A DNA stretch of 64,000 nucleotides, taken from Larsenimonas suaedae (lineage in GTDB: Bacteria > Pseudomonadota > Gammaproteobacteria > Pseudomonadales > Halomonadaceae). The stretch lies in the NCBI RefSeq assembly GCF_023712105.1, contig NZ_JAMLJI010000006.1, forward strand, positions 1 to 64,000, given 5' to 3'. The notes under the pieces are model-generated. The model worked only from the letters and a program-made list of their open reading frames with translations. It had not been told where the DNA came from and ran no database searches. Positions 34,427-43,343 of the stretch are shown here, one piece after another; position 1 is the stretch's first letter, and each line of letters starts with the position of its first letter. The translations under genes were made by a program, and so were the position numbers.

Positions 34427-35686
34427 ATGACAACGTTCACTCTTTCGGCCGACCAGACCGCGGCCTTTGAGGCGTTCTGCGCGTTCTATCTCGACCCCAA
34501 CGAATCCGAGTTCGTGTTATGCGGGTACAGCGGAACCGGCAAGACAACCCTCACACGCTACATCCTCGACAACATCCCCCGGCTTGAAGGGCTCCGTGAG
34601 ATCGTGATGCCCAACTCGCCACGCCTTGAAGTGGCCCTCACAGCCACCACTAACAAGGCCGCCGAGAACTTCGGTCAGATCACCGGCCAGAAGGTGCAGA
34701 CCATTCACCGTCTGCTGCGCCTGATCCTCAAGACCGATTACGAGACCCGCAAGAGCCAGCTGCGGATCCGGGAAGAGGATGTTCACGACCGCTCCAATCT
34801 GCCTCACAACCAGCTGATCTTCATTGACGAAGCCAGCTACATCGACCGGGCGCTGCTGCACTACATCCACTCCCAGACCATCAACTGCAAGATCGTGTTT
34901 CTGGGTGATCCCGCACAGCTTCTGAGTGTGGGCTGCAAGCGCTCCCCGGTATTCGATGCCGGCTACAAGACCGCGTATCTCCGTCAGGTCATGCGCCAGG
35001 CCGAGGGCAATCCGATCATGGATCTCTCGACCAAGTTCCGAAACACGGTGGAGACCGGGGAGTTCTTCTCCTTCCTCCCAGACGGTTACTTCATCCGTCA
35101 CCTGCCCCGCGACCAGTTCGAGCGGGAAGTGCTTACCGAGTTCACCCGCCCGGACTGGGGCGACGCCGATTCCAAGATTCTGGCGTGGACGAACAAACGT
35201 GTCGTTGGCTACAACCACGCCGTGCGAGACCGGGCCCAGGGCAGTCCGTCCCTGCAGGTAGGCGACTACGCCATCTGCAACCACTACCTGAGCCTCAACC
35301 GGGGCGCCATCCGTACCGACCAGACCGTGCTGATCACACGCAAGGAGCCGCGCATCGCGCTTCATGACGTGTTCGGACACTGGGTCGAACTGGACAGCAA
35401 GTACCGGGTATTTCTCCCCGATAGCCTCGATGCCAAGAACGGCCGCTACGCCCGTGCCCTCAAGGACGATGATCGAGAGGTCATCAGTGACATCGAACAG
35501 TGGGCCGACCTTCGAGCGGCCTATGCCTGCACCATCAACAAGGCGCAGGGCTCCACCTATGACCAGGTCTTCATTGATCTGGACGACCTCAAGAAGTGCC
35601 GGAGCAACGACCAGATGGCCCGCATGCTGTACGTCGGGGTCAGTCGCGCGCGTCGGCAGGTGACGTTATGCGGAGACCTGGTATGA
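34427..35686 (+). CDS. SF1B DNA helicase (N4 gp37-like, Dda/RecD2 type)
   Basis: A 419-aa ATP-dependent helicase for replication. CGYSGTGKTTL (~28-38) is Walker A, NQLIFIDEASYID (~124-136) is Walker B with motif II DEAS, and C-terminal INKAQGSTYDQVFIDLDDL plus LYVGVSRARRQV are motifs V and VI of the UvrD_C_2-type domain. The ATG at 34427 is preferred over an upstream TTG. It overlaps the next gene by ATGA and stands two genes before the DNA polymerase, as N4 gp37 does. Confidence 0.88.
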   Translation: MTTFTLSADQTAAFEAFCAFYLDPNESEFVLCGYSGTGKTTLTRYILDNIPRLEGLREIVMPNSPRLEVALTATTNKAAENFGQITGQKVQTIHRLLRLILKTDYETRKSQLRIREEDVHDRSNLPHNQLIFIDEASYIDRALLHYIHSQTINCKIVFLGDPAQLLSVGCKRSPVFDAGYKTAYLRQVMRQAEGNPIMDLSTKFRNTVETGEFFSFLPDGYFIRHLPRDQFEREVLTEFTRPDWGDADSKILAWTNKRVVGYNHAVRDRAQGSPSLQVGDYAICNHYLSLNRGAIRTDQTVLITRKEPRIALHDVFGHWVELDSKYRVFLPDSLDAKNGRYARALKDDDREVISDIEQWADLRAAYACTINKAQGSTYDQVFIDLDDLKKCRSNDQMARMLYVGVSRARRQVTLCGDLV

Positions 35687-36204
35687 CCCAAAAGCTGCAA
35701 TTCGATCCAAGAACCAAACAGCAGATCAAGGACAAGCTGCACGACACGATCTACGGGCCCATGGAGCAGAAGTTTGAGACGCGTCTCCACGGCATTATCC
35801 GGGACAACACCAAGCTGCTCAGAAGCTCCTATTTCTCGTTCATCTACGACGGTCAGACCTACGTGCTGAACGGCCAGGAAATTCTCCCCCGAAGGATGAA
35901 CCGGCTGCACGAAAGCCTCACCGAACGCATGGATGAGTACCTGGCTGATCTCAACCGGCTCAACGCCTACGAGATGCCCTACGTACTGGGCTACATCACG
36001 TCGGTGCTCAACACGTCCGACAACATCAACGACTACATCAAGCTGCTCCCCGAGCCGCTGCACCAGCCCCTGCAGGAGCTGATCGACAGCTGCGGGTGCC
36101 GAATCTCTGACCTGAGCGATGCCAGGGTCGAAGAGCTCCGCGCGCGCCATGAAGTCCCGATCCAGCTTATCCGGGAGCGCTTTGTCCTGAACCTCGTTTC
36201 CTGA
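35683..36204 (+). CDS. Hypothetical protein between helicase and polymerase (N4 gp38-like place)
   Basis: A 173-aa helical protein coupled to the helicase by ATGA. It starts at ATG 35683, and the longer upstream frame overlaps helicase coding sequence. The N-terminal half is basic, and the C-terminal half carries two Cys (SCGC) near residue 151. It is presumably a replication accessory factor. Confidence 0.6.
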   Translation: MTQKLQFDPRTKQQIKDKLHDTIYGPMEQKFETRLHGIIRDNTKLLRSSYFSFIYDGQTYVLNGQEILPRRMNRLHESLTERMDEYLADLNRLNAYEMPYVLGYITSVLNTSDNINDYIKLLPEPLHQPLQELIDSCGCRISDLSDARVEELRARHEVPIQLIRERFVLNLVS

Positions 36205-36214
36205 AGGTGACGTC

Positions 36215-38827
36215 ATGCGACACATGATCTTCGACGAGGCGGATCATTACCCCATTGCCATCCTGACCAAGGTGAGTGCCTTCCAGCGCTCGGACATGAT
36301 TCGCCACTACATCGAACCACTCAATCAGCGTCACATTCCAAGCCAGTCCGTGATTGGGTTCACACTCCAGCACGACCGGCGCGGCAAGGTTTCGGTCAAG
36401 GACGCCAAGGCGTATCTGGCCAACCTGCTGCCTGGGCTGGACTCGCTGGGAACACGGCTGCTCTATGTCTGCGACGGTGCCTATTTCAAGGTGCTTACCA
36501 AGGAGAGAAAGGCCGAGCCGCACTATGGCTACTGCCTGCCCTGCAAGATCGAGGGCTTTGAGCACATGAACGTGGTACTGGGCATGAACCACCAGCAGCT
36601 GATCTACAACCCGGATACCCAGTCTCGCCTGACGCTGACGCTCAAGGCGCTGGCGGATGCGCACCTGGGCACCTATCAGGCACTGGGTCAGAACGTCATT
36701 GGCCGAGCCAGTTACCCCAAGGATGTCGAGTCGATCCGCGCGGCACTGAGCCAGTTGCACCAGTACCCGACTCTGTCGGCGGACATCGAGGCGTTCTCGC
36801 TGAAGGTGCACAACGCCGGTGTCGGAACGTGTGCCTTCTCCTGGAACCAGTCCGATGGCGTGGCCTTCCCCTGTGACTACACCCCGCTGGCCGAGCCTGC
36901 GGAGGGCTATCACGGGGAGTTCCGGGTGAACCGGGAGATCCGGGCGGTGCTGCGTGAGTTCCTGGAGGCGTATCAGGGACGCCTTCGCTGGCACAACGCG
37001 GCCTATGACCTGCGCTGCCTTATCTGGGCGCTGTGGATGGAGCACCCACTCGATACCGAAGGATTGTTGCACGGGCTTGAGGTCATGACCCGGCTGTTCG
37101 ATGACACCAAGATCATTGCCTATCTCGCAACCAACTCCACCGCCGGCAACGCGCTGGGGCTGAAGGAACTGGCTCACGAGTTCGCCGGCAATTACGCCCA
37201 GGACGACATCAAGGACATTCGCCGAATCCCGCTTGATGAGCTCCTTGAGTACAACCTGGTCGATACGCTTTGCACGAACTATGTGCACGACACGTACCGG
37301 CCCATCATGGAGAAAGACCAGCAGGAGGCGGTCTATGAGTCGCTGATGCTGCCGTCGCTCAAGGTCATCATTCAGATGGAATTGACCGGCATGCCGCTTT
37401 CCCAAGCCTACGTGGCCAAGGCCCGAGAGGCGCTTGAAAGTGACATTCAGGGCTATCTGGACACCATCAATCAGCAGTCCGTGATCCAGTCCTTCACCCA
37501 GCGGCTTCGGCACCGGGAACGAGCGAAGGCCAACAGCAAGCTCAAGACCAAGCAGCACCCGATCGAGCATTTCGATTACGTGATGTTCAATCCGAACTCG
37601 GGGCCTCAGCTTCAGATGCTGCTCTATGAAGAGCTGGATCTGCCGGTGATCGACACCACGGCCACTCGCCAGCCGGCAACCGGCGCGGACACCCTCGAGA
37701 AGCTGATCAACCACACAAGCGACCCATCCACGGTGGCCATCCTCGAGTCACTGATCGGGTTTGCCAAGGCGGCCAAGATCCTGTCGGCGTTCATCCCGAA
37801 CTTCGAAGCCGCCATAGAGCACGGAGATGATGTCACCTGGCTTCACGGCAACTTCAACCTGGGCGGCACCAAGTCCGGTCGACTGTCGAGTTCCGATCCA
37901 AACCTTCAGCAGATCCCGTCGGGCTCCTACTACGGCAAGCTCATCAAGAAATGCTTCCGAGCGCCCAAGGGCTGGCTGTTCTGTGGGGCGGACTTCAACT
38001 CGCTCGAGGACTACATCAGTGCACTCACCACCAAGGATCCCAACAAGCTCAAGGTGTATACGGAGGGCTACGACGGTCACTGCCTGAGGGCGTTCAGCTA
38101 CTTCCCAGACCGCCTGCCCGGCATTGTCGATACGGTGGAGTCGATCAACTCAATCAAGAAAAAGTATCCCGATATTAGGCAGTTATCCAAGACGCCTACC
38201 TTTGCGCTTACTTATGCGGGCACCTACATCACCCTGATGAAAAACCTGGGCTTTGATGAGGAAACCGCCAAGAAGATCGAAGCCAACTACCACGAGCTCT
38301 ATCGAGTCAGTGACCAGTGGGTGCAGGCACAGCTGGATAAGGCCGCCCAACAGGGATTCGTGGAAGTGGCCTTTGGGTTGCGACTTCGAACACCGCTTCT
38401 GGCGCAGACCATCCGTAATCACTCAACCACACCGCACGAAGCCGAGGCAGAAGGGCGCACGGCTGGCAATGCCCTCGGGCAGTCCTATGGCCTGCTCAAC
38501 AACCGTGCCGCCAATGCCTTCATGGCTGCCGTCTGGGCCTCGCCCTACCGCTTGGACATTAAACCAGTCGCCCTGATTCATGACGCCATCTATCTGCTGA
38601 TCCGCAACGATCTGGACGTGGTGGCGTTTGCCAATCGGGAACTGATTAAGGCCATGCGCTGGCAGGAACTGCCGGAAATCCAGCACGACACCGTGAAGCT
38701 GGGGGCGGCACTCGACATCTTCTGGCCCAGCTGGGCCGAGGACGTGACGCTGCCCAATGACGCCAGCACCGAGGAAATAGAGCGGGTCTGCGAAGAACAC
38801 TTCCAGGCCATTCAATCCCCTTCATAA
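36215..38827 (+). CDS. DNA polymerase, family A (N4 gp39-like)
   Basis: An 870-aa replicative polymerase with proofreading. Exonuclease motifs are DIEAF (~190), HNAAYD (~259) and the YNLVD segment (~347). Polymerase motifs are GRLSSSDPNLQQIP (~560), ADFNSLE (motif A, catalytic Asp ~592), KTPTFALTYAGT (motif B) and IHDAIY (motif C, Asp ~789). An N-terminal ~170-aa extension precedes the exonuclease. AAGGTGACGTC precedes the ATG. It replicates phage DNA with the helicase, primase-like protein and SSB. Confidence 0.95.
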   Translation: MRHMIFDEADHYPIAILTKVSAFQRSDMIRHYIEPLNQRHIPSQSVIGFTLQHDRRGKVSVKDAKAYLANLLPGLDSLGTRLLYVCDGAYFKVLTKERKAEPHYGYCLPCKIEGFEHMNVVLGMNHQQLIYNPDTQSRLTLTLKALADAHLGTYQALGQNVIGRASYPKDVESIRAALSQLHQYPTLSADIEAFSLKVHNAGVGTCAFSWNQSDGVAFPCDYTPLAEPAEGYHGEFRVNREIRAVLREFLEAYQGRLRWHNAAYDLRCLIWALWMEHPLDTEGLLHGLEVMTRLFDDTKIIAYLATNSTAGNALGLKELAHEFAGNYAQDDIKDIRRIPLDELLEYNLVDTLCTNYVHDTYRPIMEKDQQEAVYESLMLPSLKVIIQMELTGMPLSQAYVAKAREALESDIQGYLDTINQQSVIQSFTQRLRHRERAKANSKLKTKQHPIEHFDYVMFNPNSGPQLQMLLYEELDLPVIDTTATRQPATGADTLEKLINHTSDPSTVAILESLIGFAKAAKILSAFIPNFEAAIEHGDDVTWLHGNFNLGGTKSGRLSSSDPNLQQIPSGSYYGKLIKKCFRAPKGWLFCGADFNSLEDYISALTTKDPNKLKVYTEGYDGHCLRAFSYFPDRLPGIVDTVESINSIKKKYPDIRQLSKTPTFALTYAGTYITLMKNLGFDEETAKKIEANYHELYRVSDQWVQAQLDKAAQQGFVEVAFGLRLRTPLLAQTIRNHSTTPHEAEAEGRTAGNALGQSYGLLNNRAANAFMAAVWASPYRLDIKPVALIHDAIYLLIRNDLDVVAFANRELIKAMRWQELPEIQHDTVKLGAALDIFWPSWAEDVTLPNDASTEEIERVCEEHFQAIQSPS

Positions 38828-38845
38828 CCGAATCAGGTATCTCTC

Positions 38846-38941
38846 ATGCAACCGACCAAAGCCCAGTGTGCCGCCATCATCAAGGAAGCGCTCAATGAGT
38901 TCGTCACCGAACGCCTCAATCGCGCGCTGTCCCGCAAATGA
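38846..38941 (+). CDS. Mini-protein, 31 aa
   Basis: MQPTKAQCAAIIKEALNEFVTERLNRALSRK would be one amphipathic helix. It starts 18 bp after the polymerase stop and its TGA overlaps the next ATG (ATGA type). Coupling on the downstream side and regular codon use support translation; function unknown. Confidence 0.45.
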   Translation: MQPTKAQCAAIIKEALNEFVTERLNRALSRK

Positions 38942-39219
38942 TGCGGCCGCTGCATGAAGAGCTTCACAAGCTCAAGAAGGCCCTTCGCCACCGGAACATG
39001 GCCGTAACCGAGGATCGTGACTTCAGCGACACCGCCGCCTACCTCAGGCTCACCAAGATGGACGGCCTGACACCCCGTCAGTTTGTTATCGAGGCCCGAC
39101 CCACCGGCGGGTTTCTGTGCAAGGAAGTCGGCCTTGGCCCCAACGGCATCGACTGGGCCGTTCGCTTCACCACCCCGCATTTCTATGGCATGCCGATCGA
39201 GGAAATCTACGCCCTTTAG
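38938..39219 (+). CDS. Hypothetical protein, 93 aa
   Basis: A basic helical N-terminus (LHEELHKLKKALRHR) followed by a beta-rich domain. Overlaps the mini-gene by four bases. No family recognised. Confidence 0.6.
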   Translation: MMRPLHEELHKLKKALRHRNMAVTEDRDFSDTAAYLRLTKMDGLTPRQFVIEARPTGGFLCKEVGLGPNGIDWAVRFTTPHFYGMPIEEIYAL

Positions 39220-39237
39220 GCCCCTGCAAGGATTCCC

Positions 39238-39429
39238 ATGAGCACACCCAAACTGGCGTGGGTCTCGGGCAGCCGTGTCACCGGCTATCAGGTCGAGATC
39301 AACCGCGATGTACTGCGCCGTAATGATGCGCTTTGCGAGCTCACGTCCATCACGTTTCCGAAGTACCGCCTGGCCCAGGACATCGCCAATGTCGTCCATG
39401 GGCATCTCGCACCCGCCTCATCTCGATGA
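39238..39429 (+). CDS. Hypothetical protein, 63 aa
   Basis: A small beta-rich domain with a final helix (YRLAQDIANVVHGHL). The gene ends shortly before a strong hairpin terminator. AAGGATTCCC precedes the ATG. Confidence 0.55.
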   Translation: MSTPKLAWVSGSRVTGYQVEINRDVLRRNDALCELTSITFPKYRLAQDIANVVHGHLAPASSR

Positions 39430-39445
39430 GGCGTTTTCATTTCTA

Positions 39446-39475
39446 GGGGCCCCAGCTGGGGCCCTTTCTGTTTTT
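39446..39475 (+). terminator. Terminator after polymerase operon
   Basis: GGGCCCC-AGCT-GGGGCCC palindrome followed by T-rich sequence ending in five T. It ends the helicase-polymerase transcription unit. Confidence 0.8.
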
Positions 39476-39486
39476 GGAGCTGTTAC

Positions 39487-39879
39487 ATGCCCTCGAACGC
39501 ATCCCGCCAGCCTGTACCGCTTGCCCTGACAGACCAGCAACGATCGGATCTCACGACGTTGGTGCAGCGCAGTGCAGATGATTTTGAACACTACACCCAC
39601 GGGCCCTATTTCAGTGCGGATTACGCCAAGGATCCCGAAGGCGCTCAGGAACTGATCGACCTTTACGACCGGGCGGATGACCTGATCGCGCAGCTGGAGA
39701 AACCAACTCAACACGTCATCACTCTGTCCGTCGAGACTGCTTGGCTGCTGATGAAGGAGTGGTGGGCCGCGCAGGGGATGCTCCCGCCCGTTGAATGCAC
39801 CGCCGCGCGAGCCGAGATGCAGAGCCTTCGTGACCACATCATCGCTGCCCATGACCGGCCCGGGACGGCAGGGCAATGA
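39487..39879 (+). CDS. Hypothetical protein, 130 aa
   Basis: A helical, acidic soluble protein with a central YDRADDLIAQLEKP helix. Its last codons overlap the next gene (ATGA). No family recognised. Confidence 0.6.
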   Translation: MPSNASRQPVPLALTDQQRSDLTTLVQRSADDFEHYTHGPYFSADYAKDPEGAQELIDLYDRADDLIAQLEKPTQHVITLSVETAWLLMKEWWAAQGMLPPVECTAARAEMQSLRDHIIAAHDRPGTAGQ

Positions 39880-40325
39880 CCTTTGACGATCTGGAGGTCG
39901 GCCGGACGTATCGCGGCAGGCAGCCTCGCGGCGTCTTCGAGAAGGGCACGCAGCACATCAATGACCGCCGCATCATCGAGATTACCGAAGAGGGGGAAGT
40001 TCGCTTCGACACGCCCGGGCTTCGTCTTGGACGTCGACTGACCATGACAGGCATCAAGCAATTCATGGCCTGGGCGGCCTATGACTGCACCAACGAGTTC
40101 ACTGTCCTCGACTATGAGTGGCTGCCCTGGCCGATGACGTGCGCCCAGCAGGCACGTCTCAAGCAGGCCCTGGAAGTGGCGTGTCGTTTCGATGTCGTCC
40201 AGGAAACCAACGCTGGGCACGACGCTGTGCTCGGATCCTTTTTCCGCCTGTATGACGCGGAAGTGTACTTAAACCGCTGTTTGGATGAGGGGTTGGATGC
40301 CTACCTCGTTCTGAGCGAGGAGTAA
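39876..40325 (+). CDS. Hypothetical protein, 149 aa
   Basis: Begins with an SH3-like motif typical of small phage proteins (MTFDDLEVGRTYRGR, ...RIIEITEEGEVRFD). The C-terminal half is helical with a VYLNRCLDEGLDAYLVL end. Coupled to its upstream neighbour. Function unknown. Confidence 0.6.
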   Translation: MTFDDLEVGRTYRGRQPRGVFEKGTQHINDRRIIEITEEGEVRFDTPGLRLGRRLTMTGIKQFMAWAAYDCTNEFTVLDYEWLPWPMTCAQQARLKQALEVACRFDVVQETNAGHDAVLGSFFRLYDAEVYLNRCLDEGLDAYLVLSEE

Positions 40326-40329
40326 TCCC

Positions 40330-40542
40330 ATGGCCGAAGCCATCGAGCTGTACGACCCCACCAATCAGGTGCGGATCACGCGGCACAACCACACCTTCAG
40401 TCTTACGTTTTCCGTCACCGCCGGGCAGCCCCGAGAAGCGCGAACCATGGATCTCTCACTGGATCAGATGCGGGCACTGCATACCTGGCTCAGCGAGGAG
40501 ATCGAGGCAGACGGCGTGGGCTGGCGGCGTTTTACCACCTGA
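40330..40542 (+). CDS. Hypothetical protein, 70 aa
   Basis: A compact beta-sheet protein followed by a helix (LSLDQMRALHTWLSEEI). GAGGAGTAATCCC precedes the ATG, four bases after the previous stop. A hairpin follows. Confidence 0.6.
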   Translation: MAEAIELYDPTNQVRITRHNHTFSLTFSVTAGQPREARTMDLSLDQMRALHTWLSEEIEADGVGWRRFTT

Positions 40543-40548
40543 TCGGGC

Positions 40549-40559
40549 GCCCTCCGGGC
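40549..40559 (+). promoter_or_regulatory. TCC-loop hairpin before 40594 gene
   Basis: GCCC-TCC-GGGC has the loop and orientation of the early promoters, 34 bp before an ATG. It is in the middle-gene region, so it could equally be a weak terminator stem. Confidence 0.35.
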
Positions 40560-40593
40560 ACTCGGTGACTTTATCCATTCAAAGGGTATTTCC

Positions 40594-40830
40594 ATGACAC
40601 ATTCCATCACGCGTTCCGTTAAGCGCTCCATCAAGCGACCCATCAAGCGCGCCTATTACCGCTGGCGTTTCCGGCAGGCTGCCGACGTGTTCGCACGCGG
40701 TGAAACCAGCCGAAGCACGTCCATCGGTGAGATGAACCACTGGCTCACTGTTTTGGCGTCCGTAGACCCGAACGCGCCGAAGATCCGCTTTCCAGAGCAT
40801 TATCGAGGGAACCATGATCGATCCGCATAA
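40594..40830 (+). CDS. Hypothetical basic protein, 78 aa
   Basis: Strongly basic N-terminus with SVKRSIKRPIKRAYYRWRFRQ repeats of Lys/Arg, then a helical part. It may bind nucleic acid. The start follows AAGGGTATTTCC. It overlaps the deaminase gene by 17 bp. Confidence 0.55.
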   Translation: MTHSITRSVKRSIKRPIKRAYYRWRFRQAADVFARGETSRSTSIGEMNHWLTVLASVDPNAPKIRFPEHYRGNHDRSA

Positions 40831-41293
40831 ACCCAAGTACTTCCCGCTCTACTGGCGAATGGCGTATCAGGCGCAGTACGAGTCCGTGGCCACGCGCGAG
40901 CAGGTCGGCTCAGTGGTCGTCACGACCTCGGGCATGCTGAGCATTGGCTGGAACGGTATGCCTGCCGGCATGCCCAACGCCTGCGAGACCTATCAGCACG
41001 TTCCCGGGGAAGGGCGGCACCGCCTGAAAACCAACCGTGCCGTGATCCATGCCGAGCAGAACGCACTCGACAAGATGCTGGTGCAGGGCATTCCCACCAA
41101 GAACGCCTTGCTGTTTGTCACGTTGTCACCGTGCTTTGAGTGCGCCAAGAAACTGGTCGGTCTCGGCCTCAAGGCCATTCACTACGACCGACTCCACGAC
41201 TGCACCGAAGGGCTGGATCTTTTGAAGGATGTCGGCGTTTCGGTCGTCTCGCGTGACGAGAACCATACCGGTCAGTCTCTAATGCTCCAGTAA
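40814..41293 (+). CDS. dCMP deaminase
   Basis: A 159-aa zinc deaminase that turns dCMP into dUMP for thymidylate synthesis. The metal site is complete: HAEQNALDK with His and catalytic Glu near residues 78-80, and SPCFECAKKL with both Cys near 105-108. WNGMPAGMPNACE is the dCMP-type substrate loop. It supplies ThyX, encoded at 57.1 kb. Confidence 0.93.
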   Translation: MIDPHKPKYFPLYWRMAYQAQYESVATREQVGSVVVTTSGMLSIGWNGMPAGMPNACETYQHVPGEGRHRLKTNRAVIHAEQNALDKMLVQGIPTKNALLFVTLSPCFECAKKLVGLGLKAIHYDRLHDCTEGLDLLKDVGVSVVSRDENHTGQSLMLQ

Positions 41294-41306
41294 CAGGAGA
41301 GCCCGC

Positions 41307-41486
41307 ATGTACAACCGACGCTTTGAAACAGCGCCAGACCCGAACCAGTACCGCGCCGAGGCTGCACACATCATGCTTCGCCGCCGCCAGCTCGAGCAGC
41401 GCGAGCACCTGCCCTCAAACCATCCTGATGCTCTCGAGGAAGATGAGTATGACCAGCTTGAAAACCTCAGAGCCTGGGAGCCCTGA
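41307..41486 (+). CDS. Small protein, 59 aa
   Basis: An Arg/Glu-rich helical protein (RRRQLEQREHLP..., acidic end). AACAGGAGAGCCCGC precedes the ATG, a good ribosome site. Overlaps the next gene by 44 bp. Function unknown. Confidence 0.55.
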   Translation: MYNRRFETAPDPNQYRAEAAHIMLRRRQLEQREHLPSNHPDALEEDEYDQLENLRAWEP

Positions 41487-41664
41487 GTACCGCGTCCTTC
41501 AGCTTTCACGGAACTGGATTCGCAACCAGCGTCACCATTCCCGCCTGCAGAAGTGGGCGGGGTTTGAGTACGACTTCTCGGGCTCCGTGCGCTCGCCGCA
41601 CTGGAAGGGCTACAAGTGCATGGCCCATGACGGCGCCATCTATATTCGCCTTTGGAGGATGTGA
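41443..41664 (+). CDS. Hypothetical basic protein, 73 aa
   Basis: A basic, aromatic-rich protein with SRNWIRNQRHHSRLQKW and a final CMAHDGAIYIRLWRM strand. It starts after GAGGAAG within the upstream gene and ends on the ATG of the next, TGATG. The overlap chain supports a translated set. Confidence 0.55.
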   Translation: MSMTSLKTSEPGSPEYRVLQLSRNWIRNQRHHSRLQKWAGFEYDFSGSVRSPHWKGYKCMAHDGAIYIRLWRM

Positions 41665-42017
41665 TGCGGCCGACACACGTGGTCGTCAACTTCTCGGAAT
41701 CCCCCTGGTTTGAAGACGGTGTCGAGACGCCGTTCGAGGCGTTCGAGAAGAAGGCCCGGCAAATCGCCTGGGGAAGCACCGAGGGCTACATCAAAACGCA
41801 CGTTTCCGTGTTCTTCGACAATGACGCACATTTCGCCTGCCGCATTGACCTTCAGCGGAGCAAGGAGACGTGCTTCTATTCCTACGTGCAATCGCGGCTG
41901 GACTTCCTGCGCACCGAGCGGTTCAACGCGTTGCCGGACATCGTGAAAGCGTCCTACCGCAAGAGCACGGATTTCATGGAATTGATCGATTTTTCAGACG
42001 TTTTGAATCTCTCATAA
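41664..42017 (+). CDS. Hypothetical protein, 117 aa
   Basis: A soluble alpha/beta protein with several Phe/Trp (SPWFEDGVETPFEAFEKKARQIAWG). Coupled to the preceding gene by a one-base overlap. No family recognised. Confidence 0.6.
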   Translation: MRPTHVVVNFSESPWFEDGVETPFEAFEKKARQIAWGSTEGYIKTHVSVFFDNDAHFACRIDLQRSKETCFYSYVQSRLDFLRTERFNALPDIVKASYRKSTDFMELIDFSDVLNLS

Positions 42018-42032
42018 GTAGGGGGTCAGGCA

Positions 42033-42062
42033 TGGCATTTATACCGTTATTTTCAGTATAAT
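42033..42062 (+). promoter_or_regulatory. Promoter candidate with motif TGGCA-n-TACCGTTATTTTCAG
   Basis: TGGCATTT then ATACCGTTATTTTCAG, immediately followed by a perfect TATAAT (42057-42062). The 16-base motif recurs in reverse orientation at 44664-44679, again 40-50 bp before a start codon, and in a degenerate form at 43574-43597. It could be a host sigma-70 promoter here or a middle promoter for the phage heterodimeric RNA polymerase. Confidence 0.5.
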
Positions 42063-42096
42063 GGCTCTACCACTTATTCTTCGGAGCGTCTTATCT

Positions 42097-42321
42097 ATGT
42101 CAGTAGATCAGAGCAACTTCAAATTCACTGAAAACGATAACGACATCATCGTGGGCTTTGGCTCAGTTCGGGCTCAAGACCCTGTCGAAGGCCGCAAGAC
42201 CGCCTGGGTACTGCCAGGACGCCGCGTTACAGAGGATCGATCAGAAGCCGAGCACTACGCTCAGCGCCTGGATCGCCTGGTGCGTTCAAACCTTCAGACC
42301 CATGGACGCGCGCTTATTTGA
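42097..42321 (+). CDS. Hypothetical protein, 74 aa
   Basis: A small protein with an FKFTENDNDIIVGFG strand pair and a basic helix (AEHYAQRLDRLVRSNL). The internal ATG at 42097 is chosen because the promoter-like motif lies before it and the longer frame starts inside that motif. Octamer array D begins three bases after the stop. Confidence 0.6.
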   Translation: MSVDQSNFKFTENDNDIIVGFGSVRAQDPVEGRKTAWVLPGRRVTEDRSEAEHYAQRLDRLVRSNLQTHGRALI

Positions 42322-42323
42322 TC

Positions 42324-42363
42324 TATTGCATTATTTCATTACTTAAACACTGAATTATTTCAG
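42324..42363 (+). repeat. Octamer array D, upstream of holin-like gene
   Basis: Five 8-bp units in register, including TATTGCAT, TATTTCAT and TATTTCAG. It lies 70 bp before the holin-like gene with a terminator hairpin between, so it could regulate the end of one unit and the start of the next. Confidence 0.8.
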
Positions 42364-42390
42364 CATGTAAACCACCCCATCTTTAAAATC

Positions 42391-42416
42391 AAGCCGGCCA
42401 ATGCCGGCTTTTTCTT
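42391..42416 (+). terminator. Terminator before holin-like gene
   Basis: AAGCCGGC-CAAT-GCCGGCTT followed by T-rich TTTCTTT. Strong stem. Confidence 0.8.
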
Positions 42417-42431
42417 TGAGGAGGGGTGCCC

Positions 42432-42761
42432 ATGCCCTTTAAAGACATGCCCCCGGACTTCCAAGGAATGCTTGGGGCTTTCATCATCAGCGTCGTCAGC
42501 GGCGTTGTCTCCATCATGCAGCGCATCGTGCGTGGCCATGATGCCAACGTACTCTGGATCATCAGCGAGTTCCTGGCAGCCGTCCTGTGCGGCTACCTCA
42601 TGTACGACAGCTATTTCAGCATTGCCAAGCATCTGCCTGGCTGGATGACACTGCCGGTGGCCATCGCCTTGTCAGCGCATATCGGTGGACGCTCGCTCCA
42701 GGCTCTGGAGACCATGCTGTATCGAAAATACGGTCTTTTGAAAGCGAGAGACCGCCCCTGA
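42432..42761 (+). CDS. Holin candidate, LydA/phage holin type, 109 aa
   Basis: Three hydrophobic segments (about residues 14-32, 44-62 and 70-88) separated by short charged loops, and a basic C-terminus. The GAFIISVVSGVVSIMQRIV start and IGGRSLQALETML end resemble LydA/phage_holin_3-type holins. GAGGAGGGGTGCCC precedes the ATG. A holin on the middle strand and far from the endolysin is unusual; another role as a membrane protein is possible. Confidence 0.6.
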   Translation: MPFKDMPPDFQGMLGAFIISVVSGVVSIMQRIVRGHDANVLWIISEFLAAVLCGYLMYDSYFSIAKHLPGWMTLPVAIALSAHIGGRSLQALETMLYRKYGLLKARDRP

Positions 42762-42785
42762 TTCTCTGTTCCTTGAGAAGCCCTT

Positions 42786-42807
42786 GGCACCTTCGGGTGC
42801 CTTTTTT
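42786..42807 (+). terminator. Terminator after holin-like gene
   Basis: GGCACC-TTCG-GGTGCC followed by six T residues; a textbook stem with a UUCG-type loop. Confidence 0.88.
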
Positions 42808-42917
42808 ATGTGTGTACTCTGACCTCACTCAAACCGCGCAAGCGGGGTCTGGTTTTGGACTGATTTAGGAGATAATGCACCTATTGATCGAAACCACGAA
42901 CATCAAGGCAGGCCGAA

Positions 42918-43343
42918 ATGAGCAATTCTGGCAAAAATCCTGGCGAATCCCCCACAGAATTTAAAAAGCTCGAGGATGAGATCCCGGATCTGCGTGCGTA
43001 TCAACAGAGCTTCAAACCAGAAGGATTCATGAACCGGGTAATGGCGTCGATATGGATGGTACGTCGTGCAGGCTTCAGTGAGCGCCACTCGCCCAGGGCA
43101 TATCACCTGGCCAAGAACGTGGCGTTGATCTTTCAGACCCTGGGTGGCACCGCCATGGTGCTGTCGTTTCTGGGCTACTTCATCGCCCATACCGAGAGCT
43201 ATACGCTTACCAGCGCCTGCTCGGGCATGGCCCTTGGTTTGTTTGTGATGGTTCCAGGGCTTATACTGAATGCCAAGGTAGAAGCTGATAATTACAGAGC
43301 TACGCGATTTAGGCGTGGCAAGGAAGAAGACGATGCTGACTGA
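42918..43343 (+). CDS. Membrane protein, 141 aa
   Basis: A polar N-terminal half and two hydrophobic helices at about residues 72-92 and 98-117, ending in a charged acidic tail. Both ends would lie on the cytoplasmic side. It overlaps the next small membrane gene by 11 bp. Possible superinfection or lysis-timing role, by context only. Confidence 0.6.
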   Translation: MSNSGKNPGESPTEFKKLEDEIPDLRAYQQSFKPEGFMNRVMASIWMVRRAGFSERHSPRAYHLAKNVALIFQTLGGTAMVLSFLGYFIAHTESYTLTSACSGMALGLFVMVPGLILNAKVEADNYRATRFRRGKEEDDAD